Source: Marchantia polymorpha subsp. ruderalis
Lineage: Eukaryota > Streptophyta > Marchantiopsida > Marchantiales > Marchantiaceae
Assembly (NCBI GenBank): GCA_037833965.1
Contig: AP031358.1
Span: 9,866,001 to 9,930,000 of the forward strand
Length of the DNA stretch: 64,000 nucleotides
Direction: 5' to 3'
Part shown: piece after piece, positions 18,738-31,658 of the stretch
Position numbering within the stretch: position 1 is the first letter of the stretch
Layout of the letters: every line of letters begins with the position of its first letter
Made by a program: the position numbers and the translations under genes
Notes under the pieces: generated by a model
The model's database searches: none
The model's input: the letters and a program-made list of their open reading frames with translations, nothing else
Told to the model about the DNA's origin: nothing

Positions 18738-20225
18738 CTACTCCAACTGCTCAATACGAGCAGCCATCGCGCTCTCTGTGGACGAAGTAGCACTCGCTAC
18801 ATGACATCCAACTACACCGGCACCTCGACCACCTCTACCAGCACGGCCACCTCGGCCTCGAGAAGCATCATCACCACGACCTCTACCACCAGATGTCAAC
18901 TCTGGATGAAGGTCAAAACACCGATCTCGAGTATGACCTGCTCGATCACAGTGGTCACACACCACTTGTGCTGACTGGGGTCTGACATGTGAACTCCGAA
19001 CTCCGGCCTTCTGGGGACAATCTCTCCGCAGATGATCCTCTCCACATGTCCAACATGCTGGTCCCTGCTGCTGGCCAGCAAACGACGGCACTGGTGCACG
19101 TGCCCATGTATCTCTAGCGGCCGTCTGGTGTCGTGTGTGCACTCCGCGACCCCCACCACTACCACCACCAAAAGGTCTAGACTGTGCCGTGCTCTGCGGG
19201 ACACGAGAAGTAGTGGCTGTGTCTCTAGCGAATGAAGAAGTCACCACTCTCTCCTCCACTATGTTAAGCTCAATCTTCTCAGAAAGAGCAAACACATAGG
19301 CCAATGTCGGTGACGCATCGCTCAAGAGGGTAGCATCCCGAACCCTCCGCCGTAGCTCTCTGTCCAGTATCTTGTACCAATACTGGACCGCCTGTGCCTC
19401 AGTTACACCGTGAGTAACTGAGATCAACCGCCGCATACGAGTGTATGCCTCTCGAAGACTTTCACCAGTCTTCCGCTCAAACTCCTGGAGACTCCTCAAC
19501 TTCTCCGTCCTCACCCCCTTATAGTTCTTCCTCAACCTCTTGAAGAACTCAGGAATGGGGCTGAACGAAGGGGTACCAGTAGTCTCCCTACTCGTGCTGG
19601 CAACGCCAACAGCACCGCTGGTGGTACCTACGCCACTAGTACCATCGGTGATGCTACCACTCGCACCTCCACTAGTACCAACACCACCCTGGGTGATCGA
19701 CATATAGTTTGGAGACCAATGACGCCTCCATGCGTCAATCTCCACAGCATACTCTCTCCCAAACTCATGGTAGTCATCCATGGGAGGCCCCTCTAGATGC
19801 TGAAACAACCCTTTCCATGCAAAGAAGGGTGTAAACAACGTGGGGTTACGCAAGAACTGCATATCACACCACGTGTCAAACTCCTGGATGAAATCATCCA
19901 ACTCAATGGTGCCCACTGCACCAGAGTACCGTCGTGGGCCCTTCATGGCCCCGTACATACCGTCCATGTCCCAAGTCCACGAGTGTGGGACCCCATATGA
20001 TATCACCACCAAAGATATGCTATCTCTCACACCCCGCGCCACTGCAACCACTGATGCGCTAGGATGAGGTAGCCGATACCTCAACCCACTCCGCGTAAAT
20101 CCTCCACGGTCCTCAACAGAACTACCAAACTCCTCCGTGATGACTAACTCACCAACCGGCACCACTGCCACAACTCCACATGCCCTCGTCCCTGCTCTAG
20201 CCCTACTGACTATGGGTATGTGCAA
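18738..20225 (-). pseudogene. Gag of the outer element
   Basis: An open minus frame of 495 codons. Its first in-frame ATG is at 19967 (WDMDGMYG); nothing upstream of that is a convincing start. A retrotransposon gag core is visible (ELDDFIQEFDTWCD, EFFKRLRKNY, SLQEFERKTGESLREAYTRM). Two zinc knuckles follow: CWTCGEDHLRRDC (C-x2-C-x3-H-x4-C) and CDHCDRAGHTRDRC (C-x2-C-x4-H-x4-C). A Gly/Arg-rich stretch (GGRGRGDDASRGRGGRAGRG) and a short coiled-coil-like end come next. Gag would form the particle and bind RNA. This is the best preserved part of the element, with no internal stop. Confidence 0.85.
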
Positions 20226-23061
20226 CCTAACCTGTCATCACCGCAAGAAGATTCTCATGGTCCACTGGGTCATCACTCTAGTCTCACCATGAGAGAAACA
20301 AAGATATGCGCCGGTGATCAAATCCAGCCACACTATCGACAGCACACTGGTGTAAAACTACTCCGTAAATCAACGTCAACCCAGACATGGACGCGCATCA
20401 AGAAGCCAGACTGGAGAGTATTCAAACACAAGCAAACAGCTAGCAACGACTCTATAGCCGAAATGAAACACAGCACAGAACAACACAACACACTGGAAGT
20501 CGCCTCGCATCGCGATCCCGAGTCGAGCTCCATCGCTCCCTGCCACCTTGGGTCACCACTGCTATCTCCTGCATCGCATCGCCAAGAGAATATCTCTGCC
20601 AAATTGTCTCGTCTGACAACTCACTTCTCCCCTTCAACTAGGGTCAGGAATCTAAAACGTCCGCCTACTCTACTCGTTCCCCAGAAGAAATGATATACTG
20701 ATGAAATGTATACTTCCACCACTTCAACTAACACATACACGAAACACTAAAAACTCTAGTATAATGTTGACCACGTCATATATATAGGAGTACAATGTTT
20801 TCGCAATCAAAAAACCATAGTAAGTGAGACGAGTGCAAATTCTCAATCTCTTCAGAATACTACTCTTCTCCCTTCTGAAATTTTCAATTTTTTTATAAAA
20901 AAATAATTTTTTTTTCTTTCTTTCTTTTGGAGACAAAACTTATAGAAAAGACTTATAAAAAATTTACAAGCGGCAGTGTGTATACTAATGATTGCCTGCA
21001 GAACCTAAAACACTAACGAGTATTCCTACTATTCGCATAAGTTAAATCAAAACATCTTGGTAGCCAAGATTGAAATAGATCCTGATACAAGCTACTGTTG
21101 GCTAATTCTTTCGCCTCATACGATATTACAGGCAGTCGTTCTTTTTTTTCAGCTTGCATATTGGAAACAGTACATATCATTTACCGCAATCCAACCACAA
21201 AGTCAAGGAATCTGCATGTATTGTAAGCCCCGATCCATAACGCCACCTGTCATTGGCACCCTACAATTCAAATTCCGTGATATTTTTGGATTTATACTTC
21301 ACTAATCTTGGTCCTAACGGAAAATGCACCAAAACACAAGCCATTATTGTGTTCTGAGATACGTTTATACATTATGTGCTTGTAGCACTTGCCCATAGGT
21401 TCCAGTTTACTGAGGTAACACTATGGTGCCTTCACGTCTGTGGGTCCAATCGCTGTACTCCAAGTGCGCATGTCCATCGCCGAATCAAGCTAAACTATTG
21501 GCTCGTTCACATGCATCAATCCAATCGCTTAACGCGTCAATAATAGTACTGAACGAGAAGCCTCGCCAATCTGATTCTTCCTATCCATTTGACACTCCAC
21601 GTTGTTGTCATGATTGCCAAAAAAAATACAGCTGAAAACCGTGGCCAGATTCAGATACAAGCCTGTATACTTCCTCAAATCAAGACCTCCGTCTCTGCTA
21701 TATTCAGGCAACCCATATGAGAGTTATATTTTCTTCGATCTTCTCCTCGCGCAAATGCTTCAGAACACGACAAACTTATGATGTGTTGAAATTGTGGTCC
21801 CGGGTTGTATGCATCTTAAGCAGCAAAGCTTCTCATGACCAGCCTTTTTCCACTTGGCAATTAGGCTTTTGTCGGCATACCACTGATATAAGCCAAACTC
21901 GAAGAGCTACTCCGAAATTATCTTCCGTCGATTATAAAGATCAGATATATATCTCGTCTTCTAGTGAGAGATTCCGAAAATAGGCCACAATGCCTCGCAT
22001 TTTCTCTTTGAGTTTTTCCGCACCCCTCTTGGACCCCTCCTTGGCAGATTTCCGGACCGAGCTCTTAGCAGACGCCCAATCTACGCCGGATCAGCCCCGC
22101 TGATCGTTGGAATCGTTCTCCTTCTCGTGTCATTCGCCAACCTTTTCGAGACCTCTCATATACAGGGTGGCATGACGGCGACGATTTCCGTCATCTGTTT
22201 GCGAAGCTGTGAAATTCTCAAAGGACGATAATTTAGTGACTGTCAAATACAGATGTTCATTAGCAAAGAGCGAGATACCAACAGAAGATGATATCGTGTC
22301 ATGACATTGTATCAGATCGATTTGGACATTGTCGCCAAATTTGGGTCCTAGCAGAAACTGCTCTCACGTGTCAAGGTCTTCAGCGAACTTATGACAATGA
22401 ATCAGTATTCTGTCATCTCCAATTTACAACACAGCTTCCAAAGCTGCTACTCCTGCGTCTGAACGACCTGCTGTGTCTCCGTGTGACATCGGAACATGAA
22501 CTCCCACTGAATGGAGTCAAATGCAAATAACGTCCCCACAGCATATGAGTGTGTTATGCTCAAGACTCTTTTCCCAAAAACTGCAGTCCGCGACACGAAC
22601 TATCAAGAACTCTTGTTCAACAAGTCGAGAGACTGCAGCGCGACCTGTCCTTCAATGCTTCGTTGAGAGAAAACAGAGAGACCAAAAGCGAAGCTAGTTT
22701 GTTGATGTATCATCCAGAATTCATCTCCTGTAGCCATCCAGAGTCTGAAGCATCATCCGACTAAGGGATAGTCCAGATCCGAAACAAAATATTAATATTT
22801 ACACTCCCCGTTTGAATGCATAGACCAACTATGCATTTTTTTCTTTCCGCTTTTCTCCAAAGCACAAATTCTACCCTTCTACCCACGGCACCTGTTCACT
22901 TCGAAGTGACTCTCCCCTCATCCTGATTAATGAACGAATAGAACCACGAAAAGAGAACCAAGAAAATCGCAAACAAAAACCTGAACACAACAACAGAATC
23001 ACTGACAGAAAATCAAGAAAAACAAAAGCCAAAATCTGAACACACTACAGTCAGTTTTTTG
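20226..23061. other. Unexplained 2.8-kb segment between gag and the right LTR
   Basis: The first 450 bp (to about 20690) are of similar composition to the element and are probably its leader. From about 20700 to 23061 I find no domain and no match to the other end of the element. A TATA-like run (atatatata at about 20778) and a T-rich tract at about 20888-20930 are present. Neither the missing 112 bp of LTR nor a convincing primer binding site could be found. It may be a further insertion, or captured host DNA. Confidence 0.4.
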
Positions 23062-23341
23062 ACTAAAATAAATGTCAAAACACAAATACACAAAGAGTCG
23101 AGCCAAACTCACTCCCAAAAGAGACATAGAGTCGAAACTAGCGGGACTAACATATCCCTACGCGAAAGGCTCAACTCAAAGAACTGACAGTTCTTTGAGT
23201 TCGCCACGAATATAAACCTGGAAAGTCGACCTAGCCTGCGCTCCGCGTCTCAACGTTACCCGACTCACACTCGAATCCAACGTGTCTGAACTCAAATTGA
23301 CACGTCAATCTGCAACTGCACTAACGTGCATACACATGACA
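23062..23341 (-). repeat. 5' LTR of the outer element, truncated on its inner side
   Basis: This 280-bp repeat matches 4569-4869 and ends CA at the target duplication. The inner 112-bp segment present twice at the left end is absent here; similarity stops abruptly at actaaaataaatgtc. Confidence 0.75.
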
Positions 23342-23345
23342 TCTT
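23342..23345. other. Target-site duplication (right) of the outer element
   Basis: tctt, matching 4456-4459. Confidence 0.8.
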
Positions 23346-24508
23346 TGAATTCAAATATCATATTGTCTTTAATAAGCATAATCTCAGATCGCCAAGATAC
23401 AACACATTTATAAATTGTGGAAAGTGAGCTAACATAGATGAGAATTTTCAATATAAATTAGGGTTATAAACAATGAAAATTGATCAAAAAGGGTGAGAAA
23501 ATTTGTAAAATGATTTGAGTTTTTTCTCAATTGTAAAATGGTTGAAACAACAAAATGAAAATAATGTAACACAAATAAAAATGGACGGGGTTCAATGAAA
23601 GTATTATGTGGACAAATAAAGTGCAATAAGTTGAGTTTACAAAACCACCATTTCCGTTTTTTCTCGCATTGTTACTAGAGCAAATTATAAGAAAACGCCG
23701 ACATGACGGCAAACGAATGCAAGGAAGATATGGAGCAATGAGGGAAAGTCAAGGCAGGTTTAGGGTGTGGTTCAATAATAACAGTACTATCACTATTTGC
23801 AATAGTGACATGATATTATCTAAGAGTGATGGTTCTAACTGTAATTTTCAAACAAAAAAAAAATTTGATTCTTCATTGCTCTTACTCTAACTGAACTATC
23901 AACCTTTGACTTTTGCTTGCCGCTAACATGGCTTGGAACCATATCACAAACCTTGTCTTGACTCCCCATCACTGCCCCATACCTTCCTTGCACTCGCTCT
24001 CCCATCATGTCTGCTACCCCAGCTTCATCTAATAGTAACGCAAGAAAAAATGAAATGATGGTTATTTATTCTCGACTTATTAAAATGTATTTGTCCACAT
24101 AATCTTATCATACAACCTCGTCCATCCTTATTTCTATTATATTATTTTCGTTTTGTTGTTTCAATCATTTCACAATTCAAATTAGACACAAATCACTCTA
24201 CAAATTTACTCACTTTTTATTATTTATAACTTTGATTTATCATTTATAACTTTGATTTATCTCGTAGATCTCAACTCTGATTGTTCACTTTCGACAATTT
24301 ATAAATATGCTTTACCTTGGCGACATGAAGTTTCGCTAACTGAAGACAATCCGATATTGAAATTCAAAGACAAGTACTATCTGCCAAATGATCTGCTAAA
24401 TATTTAGCGAATCCGCGAAACTTGCAATAAAAATGCTTCTATGTGAATGCTACCCAACCTAGTGATATGAAAACCTAGCACCAATTTGTGTCATTATTGG
24501 AAAGTTCG
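23346..24508. mobile_element. Right part of the interrupted palindromic MITE-like element
   Basis: This piece is itself largely palindromic: 23346-23720 pairs with the reverse complement of about 23950-24390 (for example gtccacataat, ttttgttgtttcaa, attgtctt words on both arms), with a centre near 23830. Its right end continues into the counterpart of 4278-4459. Rejoined, the element is about 1.35 kb and has long inverted arms and no visible transposase, as in foldback or MITE families. Confidence 0.7.
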
Positions 24509-27500
24509 ACTCTTGGGGAGTGTACATCTAGGCTATCTAGAAACAGATAAGACAAAATCATCCGTACACGATAATGCATGACAACCATAGTGTATCCAAA
24601 ACGAGCATTGAAACAATAGGTATGCCTTTACGCACACAAGGAGATCTTCAACTCTACCCGGGAACAAATGGAACATAGCCGTAATTCCTTAGTATGGAGA
24701 AGTAAGCATAAAACGCTGCGCAAAGTAGGAATTTTGGAGTAGAGGTTCAGGCAGAAAGCCAAGTAAAACCACAAAGAGTGCTTCAAAGGAAACCACATCT
24801 CACACTAAACCAGAGAATGTTTGGTGTGATTACACAACAGAAAACATTAATATTATCAATAAGCTTCAAACGAGAGATATCAGAAGGAAGCCTGAACCTG
24901 TATCATCGACACAAGCTGAAACAAAGAAGCGGATGCAAGTATACGATGTATCTATCAAACGAGAGATATCAGAAGGAAGCCTGAACCTGTATCATCGACA
25001 CATGCTGAAACAAAGAAGCGGATGCAAGTATACGATGTATCTATCAAACGAGAGATATCAGAAGGAAGCCTGAACCTGTATCATCGACACATGCTGAAAC
25101 AAAGAAGCGGATGCAAGTATACGATGTATCTATCAAACGAGAGCTATCAGAAGGAAGCCTGAACCTGTATCATCGACACATGCTGAAACAAAGAAGCGCA
25201 CGGTGAGACACAATGAGAGACGCGGAAAGCGCATGAATGAAAGATACTTGAAGCTTGGTGACCTATGATGACAGTGTGTGCTGTGCAGCGCGATGGTAGA
25301 GAATAGCTGCTGCGTGCAGTTCAAATCAATGGTGTGAAGTCGATGGTAGACACATGGCAGGTAGCTCTCTGAAGGAGATACTGAGGGTGTGAAGAACCGT
25401 CTTGACAGAAGCCTTCGTGCGCGCGGACATTTGACCCACCGCTTTGGAGCAGCCGCGAAGGTTTCAGAATGTCCGGGAAATCGCCGGCGTGTTTCCCGCC
25501 CTTTGTTCCTCGATCAAAAGTGATCAATGCCTAAGTCACGGCAGAAACAAAGGGTCCGGGAAAAGTACCGGGAATTATGGCATTTTGATATCTTCCTATG
25601 ATAATCAAAAGATTTCAAAAGCTGAAGATCTCGAATGGAATGGACAAGAGCTGAGCCGTTCATCCACTTGTAGATGTAACGGTGGATCATGTAACCTAAA
25701 CTCAACAGTTTACTGTTAATGAGACTCGAATTTTAAAGAAGCCCGCAAGACCCGCTCACAATTTTCACAATGCTAATTCATTTTAACTTGTCTTGACAGA
25801 GAAGACTTGTACATATCTTTCAAAGAAAGATATGTAGAAAGACTGAAATAAAGAGTAATATTTGAGTAGAATATAATTGCTGAAAAAAAAATTCATTTTC
25901 ATCTCTTTAAAAAAGTATCTTATACTTAAGTTTGATGTACTTCTTACATCTATATGTCGAGCAGAGCTAGAACTCTGGACCTTTATAAAGAAAATTATGA
26001 ATCAATTTTTATCTTGTTATTAAACTTCAATCTGAATTCAAAGAAAAATCCTACAAAAAATGAGTCGATAAACTTTATTCGATTCTTCAAGATGTCTTAT
26101 TCTTGAAGAAGATGTACATCGAATTCTTGGATGATATCAATCAGTTTGAAATTATCAAGAGCGGAAAGAAGATTCTATTAATTGAGGGTAATTTACATCC
26201 TTTATTCTGATGACATTCGACAGAATTTCTTTCATCTGACAAGGCATGTAACAATCATAATTTTAAATAATTTAGATTTCTTTAGTATTTTATATTATGT
26301 ACGGCATAACTGTTCAATAATGTTATCAGAAGGGCCAAGCTCTTAGTTATCCGATTAACTTCGATTTTATGATGTTTAATGAGATCTAGTGAAAGAACTT
26401 TTTTATCTGTTCTTTTTTTTCCCAAATGAGAGCAAAAGAATGGTCAGATATCATCCAGAGGTTTATGAATGAAATCAAGAAAGTAATCTATGCATCAAAT
26501 TATTTATAAGATGCCTCGTGAGTATCACAAGCGTTTATCAAAATGACGGATGGGTTTTGGATTTAGATCCAGTATATGTTTATTGTCTCGAGAACGTTAC
26601 ATCAACATGCACTTTTCTACAATAAACTTCTCAATTTAAAGAATAAAATCAAGGATTTCGTCTAGATATTCATCTTTTCCGTTCTTTCAAAAAACCTTAA
26701 AAATATATGCCGATTTTGCAAATTTGACATATACTCTAATATTTCCTGTGCATATGTATTTCATATTCTTTTAAAGTCATGGAGTAGATTTCATAGCTTC
26801 CTATGAATTGCTTTCAGAATACCAACTAAGGGAGATATTGCGCGCTGCAAGAATTTAGTTGAAAAATGCTTATTATGTCATGATCAGGCGCATGAGCAGA
26901 CACAATCTGTGTGCATTTGAAGTTTGTTATGAGACCAGGTTTTAGTCTATACGTATTGTACAGTGGAACTTCTGTCTTTCTATTTTACTCATAAGTCTAC
27001 ACGTCAGATTAAGAAAATCCAATCCTGAGTTTAAGGTCGATTTCAATTCAGCGTGGCACCATCCGCAAGACAGAACACACTACACGTGATTACCAACTGT
27101 ACCTATAACCACTTCAGAGGACTCACCTATGAAGTGTGGAAGAGACATATAGTTAACCTCACACCAATCACTGTACGTGACAACAAAACAAGACCCTTAT
27201 CCAATTCAGACATTTTGACCTTCACAGGGTGTATAAAATTTTTCTTACCGTCCTTCAAGATGTATTAGTCAGACGGTGCAAGCCCAAGAAGCTATATTTA
27301 TGTTCTACTATATTGCACCGGGGACTTGTGAGAGTGGCAAAGGTGCTGATCCGAGTAATATGGTTTATTGTGGTTAGAATGTAGCCAGGACCTGGCTCTC
27401 ATTGAAGCAAAGCTGCATTCATTTGATACATGTACATGTTTTTGTCAAAACATACTACTTGTTCTCGCTCACGAAGTTGCTAGAAAATGACTTCCGACAA

Positions 27501-27881
27501 AACCTAATTTTCGGATGGACCTCTCACACTTTCCCCCAAAACAGCTGAATGGAACTGAACTATTTCAAATCACCATGAGCCTCCCTCGCCTATGCCGACT
27601 TTCGTTCAAAGACATTAGAGCACCGAGCAATTCGCGTTGTTACTACTGCTTAAGACCGTCTTTTCTTCTCTTCACAAATAAGGTGCTGAAAAATCCGTCA
27701 CTCATCACCACCCCTTGCATGGTGGAGTTTCAGGTTCATGTGGTTCTTTGGCTAAGAATTAAACTATGTCGAAATTAGCTACTCCGGAAAAGAACGAGGG
27801 GTGAGTGAGTGTGTACGAAGGTTGTCACTCTTATATCTAAACATGGCTCTAACACCCACATCTGAACTTTGTAATATAAAT
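24509..27881. other. Intergenic region without a supported gene
   Basis: Apart from the 89-bp array (24871-25200) nothing is recognised. A GC-richer patch at about 25290-25560 could be a promoter or exon of an unrecognised gene, but no domain is visible. The stretch next to 27881 includes the transketolase 3' UTR. Confidence 0.4.
24871..25200. repeat. Tandem array, 89-bp unit, about 3.7 copies
   Basis: Units begin with cgagag at 24871, 24960, 25049 and 25138, exactly 89 bp apart, with very few differences (acaagctg/acatgctg; gagatatc/gagctatc). The last copy breaks off after caaagaagcg. The low divergence implies recent expansion. Confidence 0.95.
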
Positions 27882-30800
27882 CTACATAACCTCCTTGGCC
27901 TTGGCGACCACGTTCTCGGCGGTCAATCCAAACTCCTTGTACAAGATGTTGATGGGAGCAGAGGCTCCGAATCGGTCAATACCGACCTGCCTTCCCTTGG
28001 ATCCAGTATACCTCTCCCATCCGAATGTCGCACCGGCTTCAACGCTGACTCTGGCGGTGACGGCGGCGGGCAAGACGCTCTCCTTGTACTCTGCACTTTG
28101 CTCCTCGAACAACTCCCAGGATACGAAGGACAACACTCGTACAGTCTTGCCCTCGGCCCTGATCATGTCAGCGGCTTTCATGCCGATCTCCACCTCTGAT
28201 CCTGAGGCCATGATGATCAAATCGGGCTTGTTGGAAGAGGAGTTGTCGCTGACGACGTATGCTCCCTTGGCAACATTCTCGATGGATGAACCGGCAAGGT
28301 GGGGGAGTTTTTGCCTGGACAGAGCCAAGACTGATGGGGTCTTGCGTCTCTCGACGGCAATCTTGTAGGCTCCTGCGGTTTCGTTTCCGTCAGCAGGTCG
28401 GAACATCAAGATGTTGGGCATAGCCCTGAAGGAAGCCAAATGCTCAATGGGCTGATGGGTGGGACCATCCTCTCCCAAACCGATGGAGTCGTGAGTCATG
28501 ACGTAAATGGCACCGGCCTCAGAGAGGGCGGAGATACGCATGGCGGCACGAAGGTAGTCGGTAAAGATGAAGAAAGTGGCGCAGTAGGGGATGAGTCCAC
28601 TTCCGTGAAGGCAGATTCCGTTCACGATGGCTCCCATGGCGTGCTCACGGACACCGAACCGAAGGTTCCTCTCGCCGGGGGTTGCTTTTTGGAAGTCACC
28701 GAACATCTTCATCAAGGTCATGTTGGACGAAGCAAGATCAGCTGATCCTCCGATGAGACCGGGCAACACACGGGCCATGGCGTTAAGCACAGTCTGGGAC
28801 AAGTTACGAGTGGCATCGGCCGGACTCTCGGCAGTGAAGGTCTGCACATCAATGACATAATCAAATAGCCAGGTTAATCTCACAAGGATGTGGTGTCAGG
28901 AGCAATGAAGGCGACATCAAGATTCCCTCTGAAATAGAACTTGAATACTTCCGATAGCCTACACAACGAAGAGGAAAATAGTCAAGGCACTAAGATGTAA
29001 CGAAATATACTTACGGGAAGAGCCTTCTCCCATCCAGTAGGGAGCTTCTGAGAAATGAGCTGCTTGAACTCGGCTGCCTCCTCGGGGTACTTTTGCTCGT
29101 AAGCAGCTAGGCTCTCCTCCCATGAGGCCTCGAGGGCTGGTCCATCGGTGAGGTGCTTGCTCCAGTGTCTGCAAACAAAGTACAACACGAAGTATGCTCA
29201 ACATGCGTGCAATGACTACAGTCCGGGTCAAACTATGAGGCGTCGAATTCAATTTGGGCCCTGAATATGAGAAAACTTACGCTGACACTTCCTCTGGCAC
29301 GTGGAACGGTGGGTGCTCCCATCCAAGGTTTTGACGGGTGGCATCAACTTCCTTGGTGCCGAGGGCGGCACCGTGAACAGCGTAGGAGTTGGCCTTGTTT
29401 GGTGATCCGAATCCGATGGTGGTGGTTACCTGTGGTTAGAATTTCGAGATTAGAACCGGAACTAATGATCCAAAAAATAACTCCGAAAGACTTTAACAAT
29501 GCAGATTACAAAGCACTCCTAGGTCATGTGCAAAGAAGATATATCAATACATTTATATGGCTGACGAAACCAAGACACCAACAACAGAAAAGACCTACCA
29601 TACGCTAATCAGCGTGAGAGCGAGTACCTTGATCATGGTGGGCTTGTCGGTGACAGACTTGGCTTCCTCGATGGCAGCGCGGATAGAATCGTAGTCAGTG
29701 TTACCGTTCTTCACCCAGATGCAGTGCCATCCGAGAGCCTCGAAACGGGCATCAACGGACTCAGTGAAGGCAATCTCCGTGTCACCATCAATGGAAATGT
29801 GGTTGTCATCGTAAAAGGCGATAAGCTTTCCCAGACCCCAGTGACCGGCAAGGGAAGCAGCCTCGTTTGAGATACCCTCCATGTTGCATCCATCTCCGAG
29901 GATACAGTAACTGAAAGGTAAAAGGGAGATTCAGGCCATAGAACTTAAAATTCAAAATATTTCGCTGGACGCGGCATAGACAGACTAAGGCACTTGCCCA
30001 ATCCTGCTCAGCTAAAGCAAAAGGAAATGTTTGCAAGCAATCAACATTGAGATTGAAAGAAAAATACGTGTAGTGGTCGACGATTTTGGCATCTGGCTTG
30101 TTGAATCTGGCAGCCAAGTGAGCCTCAGCGAGAGCCAAACCAACCGCGTTGGCGATTCCCTGTCCTAGAGGACCGGTGGTAACCTCAACTCCGGGAGTTT
30201 CGAAGTTCTCGGGGTGACCGGGTGTCTTGCTGCCCCATTGTCTGAACTGCTGCAAATCCTCCATCTGTAACAATGCCAACTTCATTAAACTTTTGTTCCA
30301 CAGGTTTAATCATCGTGACAGTATATCAAAATGTTGATATTCTGCTTGTGAGCAATGAGTAAGTCAAGGAGTGTAAAGCCTCTTTCAGACACAACTGAGC
30401 CTTGGAATAGAAGGAGAATTGCTTGACTAAGCGCAAGGATCGGCCCCGGGCGAGAAAGCGCGCTTAGCCAGGAGACTTTAAAGTTGATGACTTCCGGGAA
30501 ACGGGAGACATTACTGTCGGAAGTAAAATGGTGTAAAAGGCAAAAGGCAAAGCCAGGTTCCACACTTCCATCTTGCAAACATGATACAAAGGCATTGTAA
30601 AAGTGGTAGACTCATAACAAGTTTATAGGCTACGGAGCAAGAAATTCGGTACTGATACACGTCATTGGCTCAGTGGAGGGATCGCACTTCAGGAAGAACA
30701 AGTATGTCCCGCGCGCAAGTGTCACAGAGTGGAACAGCAACCACAACCGACAAAAGGCACAAGAGATCGAAAACATACCCTGCAGGCATCGTAGCCGGCC

Positions 30801-31270
30801 AAGTGCAGGAGAGCATATTGGAGCATGCATCCGTGTCCAGCTGAGAGGACGAATCGATCACGATTGAACCAGTAGGGGTTCTTCGGGTTGTACTTCATGA
30901 CCTCGTCGTACAAGATGTGACCCATGGGTGCGCAACCCATAGGGAGACCAGGGTGACCGGAATTGGCCTTCTCGACGGCATCGATGGCCAAAAATCGGAT
31001 AGTGTTGATGGATTTCTCGACCAAAGCGGTGTCGGTCTTCTCCAAGGTCTCGACGGCAACGGCCTTCGTGACGACGGCCGCGCTCTTCTGGGCAACTCTG
31101 GCGACGGGAGCAGGCGCTGCGCGCACATTGCTCACTCTCTTCAATCCCATGAACCTGCCGAGAGCCGCACTGGGCGTGGCCACACCCACGGCCCTCTCTG
31201 CTCCTGCAACCGCCCTCGCGACTCCCGCCACGGGAGCCACCGCTGCGACATTACACCTGAGTGCGGCCAT
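27882..31270 (-). CDS. Transketolase, plastid type, six coding exons
   Basis: Transketolase moves two-carbon units between sugar phosphates with thiamine diphosphate in the Calvin cycle and pentose phosphate pathway. Coding exons (minus): 31270-30779, 30264-30068, 29910-29628, 29429-29281, 29168-29015, 28841-27882; all introns are GT-AG and the reading phase is kept throughout, giving 744 residues, the usual plant length. The ATG at 31270 is the first in a frame open further upstream. Residues 1 to about 70 are rich in Ala, Val, Arg and Ser, as in a chloroplast transit peptide. Key sites: SGHPGLPMG, the cofactor motif LGDGCNMEG (about 234-242) with the downstream DDNHISIDG, the catalytic Glu in GVREHAMG (about 491), and [14 protein letters not shown]. 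No broken residue is seen. Confidence 0.95.
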
Positions 31271-31658
31271 GTCTGCTGCTGCTGCTACTCTCCAATCCAC
31301 AGAACCTGCCGCTGCTGCTTCCCGAGCTCGCTCCTTTGAGAAATCAGGAGCAGGAGAAGAGTGAGAGACAGGGAGAGAGTGGTGAGAGTGAGTGAGGAAG
31401 TGCGCTGCTGCTACTCTGCTCTTCTCCTCTCCTCTACTAGTTGTTGTTGCTTCTCGGATGGGGGCCGCTGCTCGATGGTGTGGTGAGGGGATGGCAGAGG
31501 CAGGGCAACCGGACGCGCCCAGAGATGGATTGTGCCACCTCCTTCGTTTGCCACTTCTATCCACAGCCCAAGAACGGAAAAAAGAGAGCCACGGACCACC
31601 ACAGAAACTGCGCTCACCACACAATAGGATAAATCGACCGCACAGCCCAATCTCTTCT

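Larger units (their letters stand above)
4460..23341 (-). mobile_element. Old Ty3/gypsy element with DNMT3-like and PHD modules
   Basis: A minus-strand LTR retrotransposon whose domain order is gag (two zinc knuckles), protease, DNMT3-like cytosine methyltransferase, reverse transcriptase, RNase H, integrase, PHD finger. RT before integrase marks it as Ty3/gypsy. It is flanked by LTR-like direct repeats (4460-4869, 23062-23341) and a 4-bp duplication tctt. Removing the nested element at 10309-18162 leaves about 11 kb. The coding frame has 16 in-frame stops and one frameshift, and one RNase H catalytic Asp is lost, so it cannot be autonomous now. The right-hand LTR has lost the 112 bp nearest the interior, and 2.3 kb of unexplained DNA lies between it and the gag leader. 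Confidence 0.85.

Noticed and set aside
5142-20225. UAG reassigned to Gln, or readthrough, making the outer element functional
   Set aside because: The transketolase gene, the RNA-binding protein gene and the young gypsy element all terminate at TAG, and the outer frame also has TGA, TAA, a frameshift and a lost RNase H Asp.
24871-25200. CRISPR-like array
   Set aside because: Units are contiguous with no unique spacers; it is a plain tandem repeat in a eukaryotic genome.
27895-28368. 157-codon plus-strand ORF over transketolase
   Set aside because: Antisense shadow of the last transketolase exon, which has the conserved motifs.
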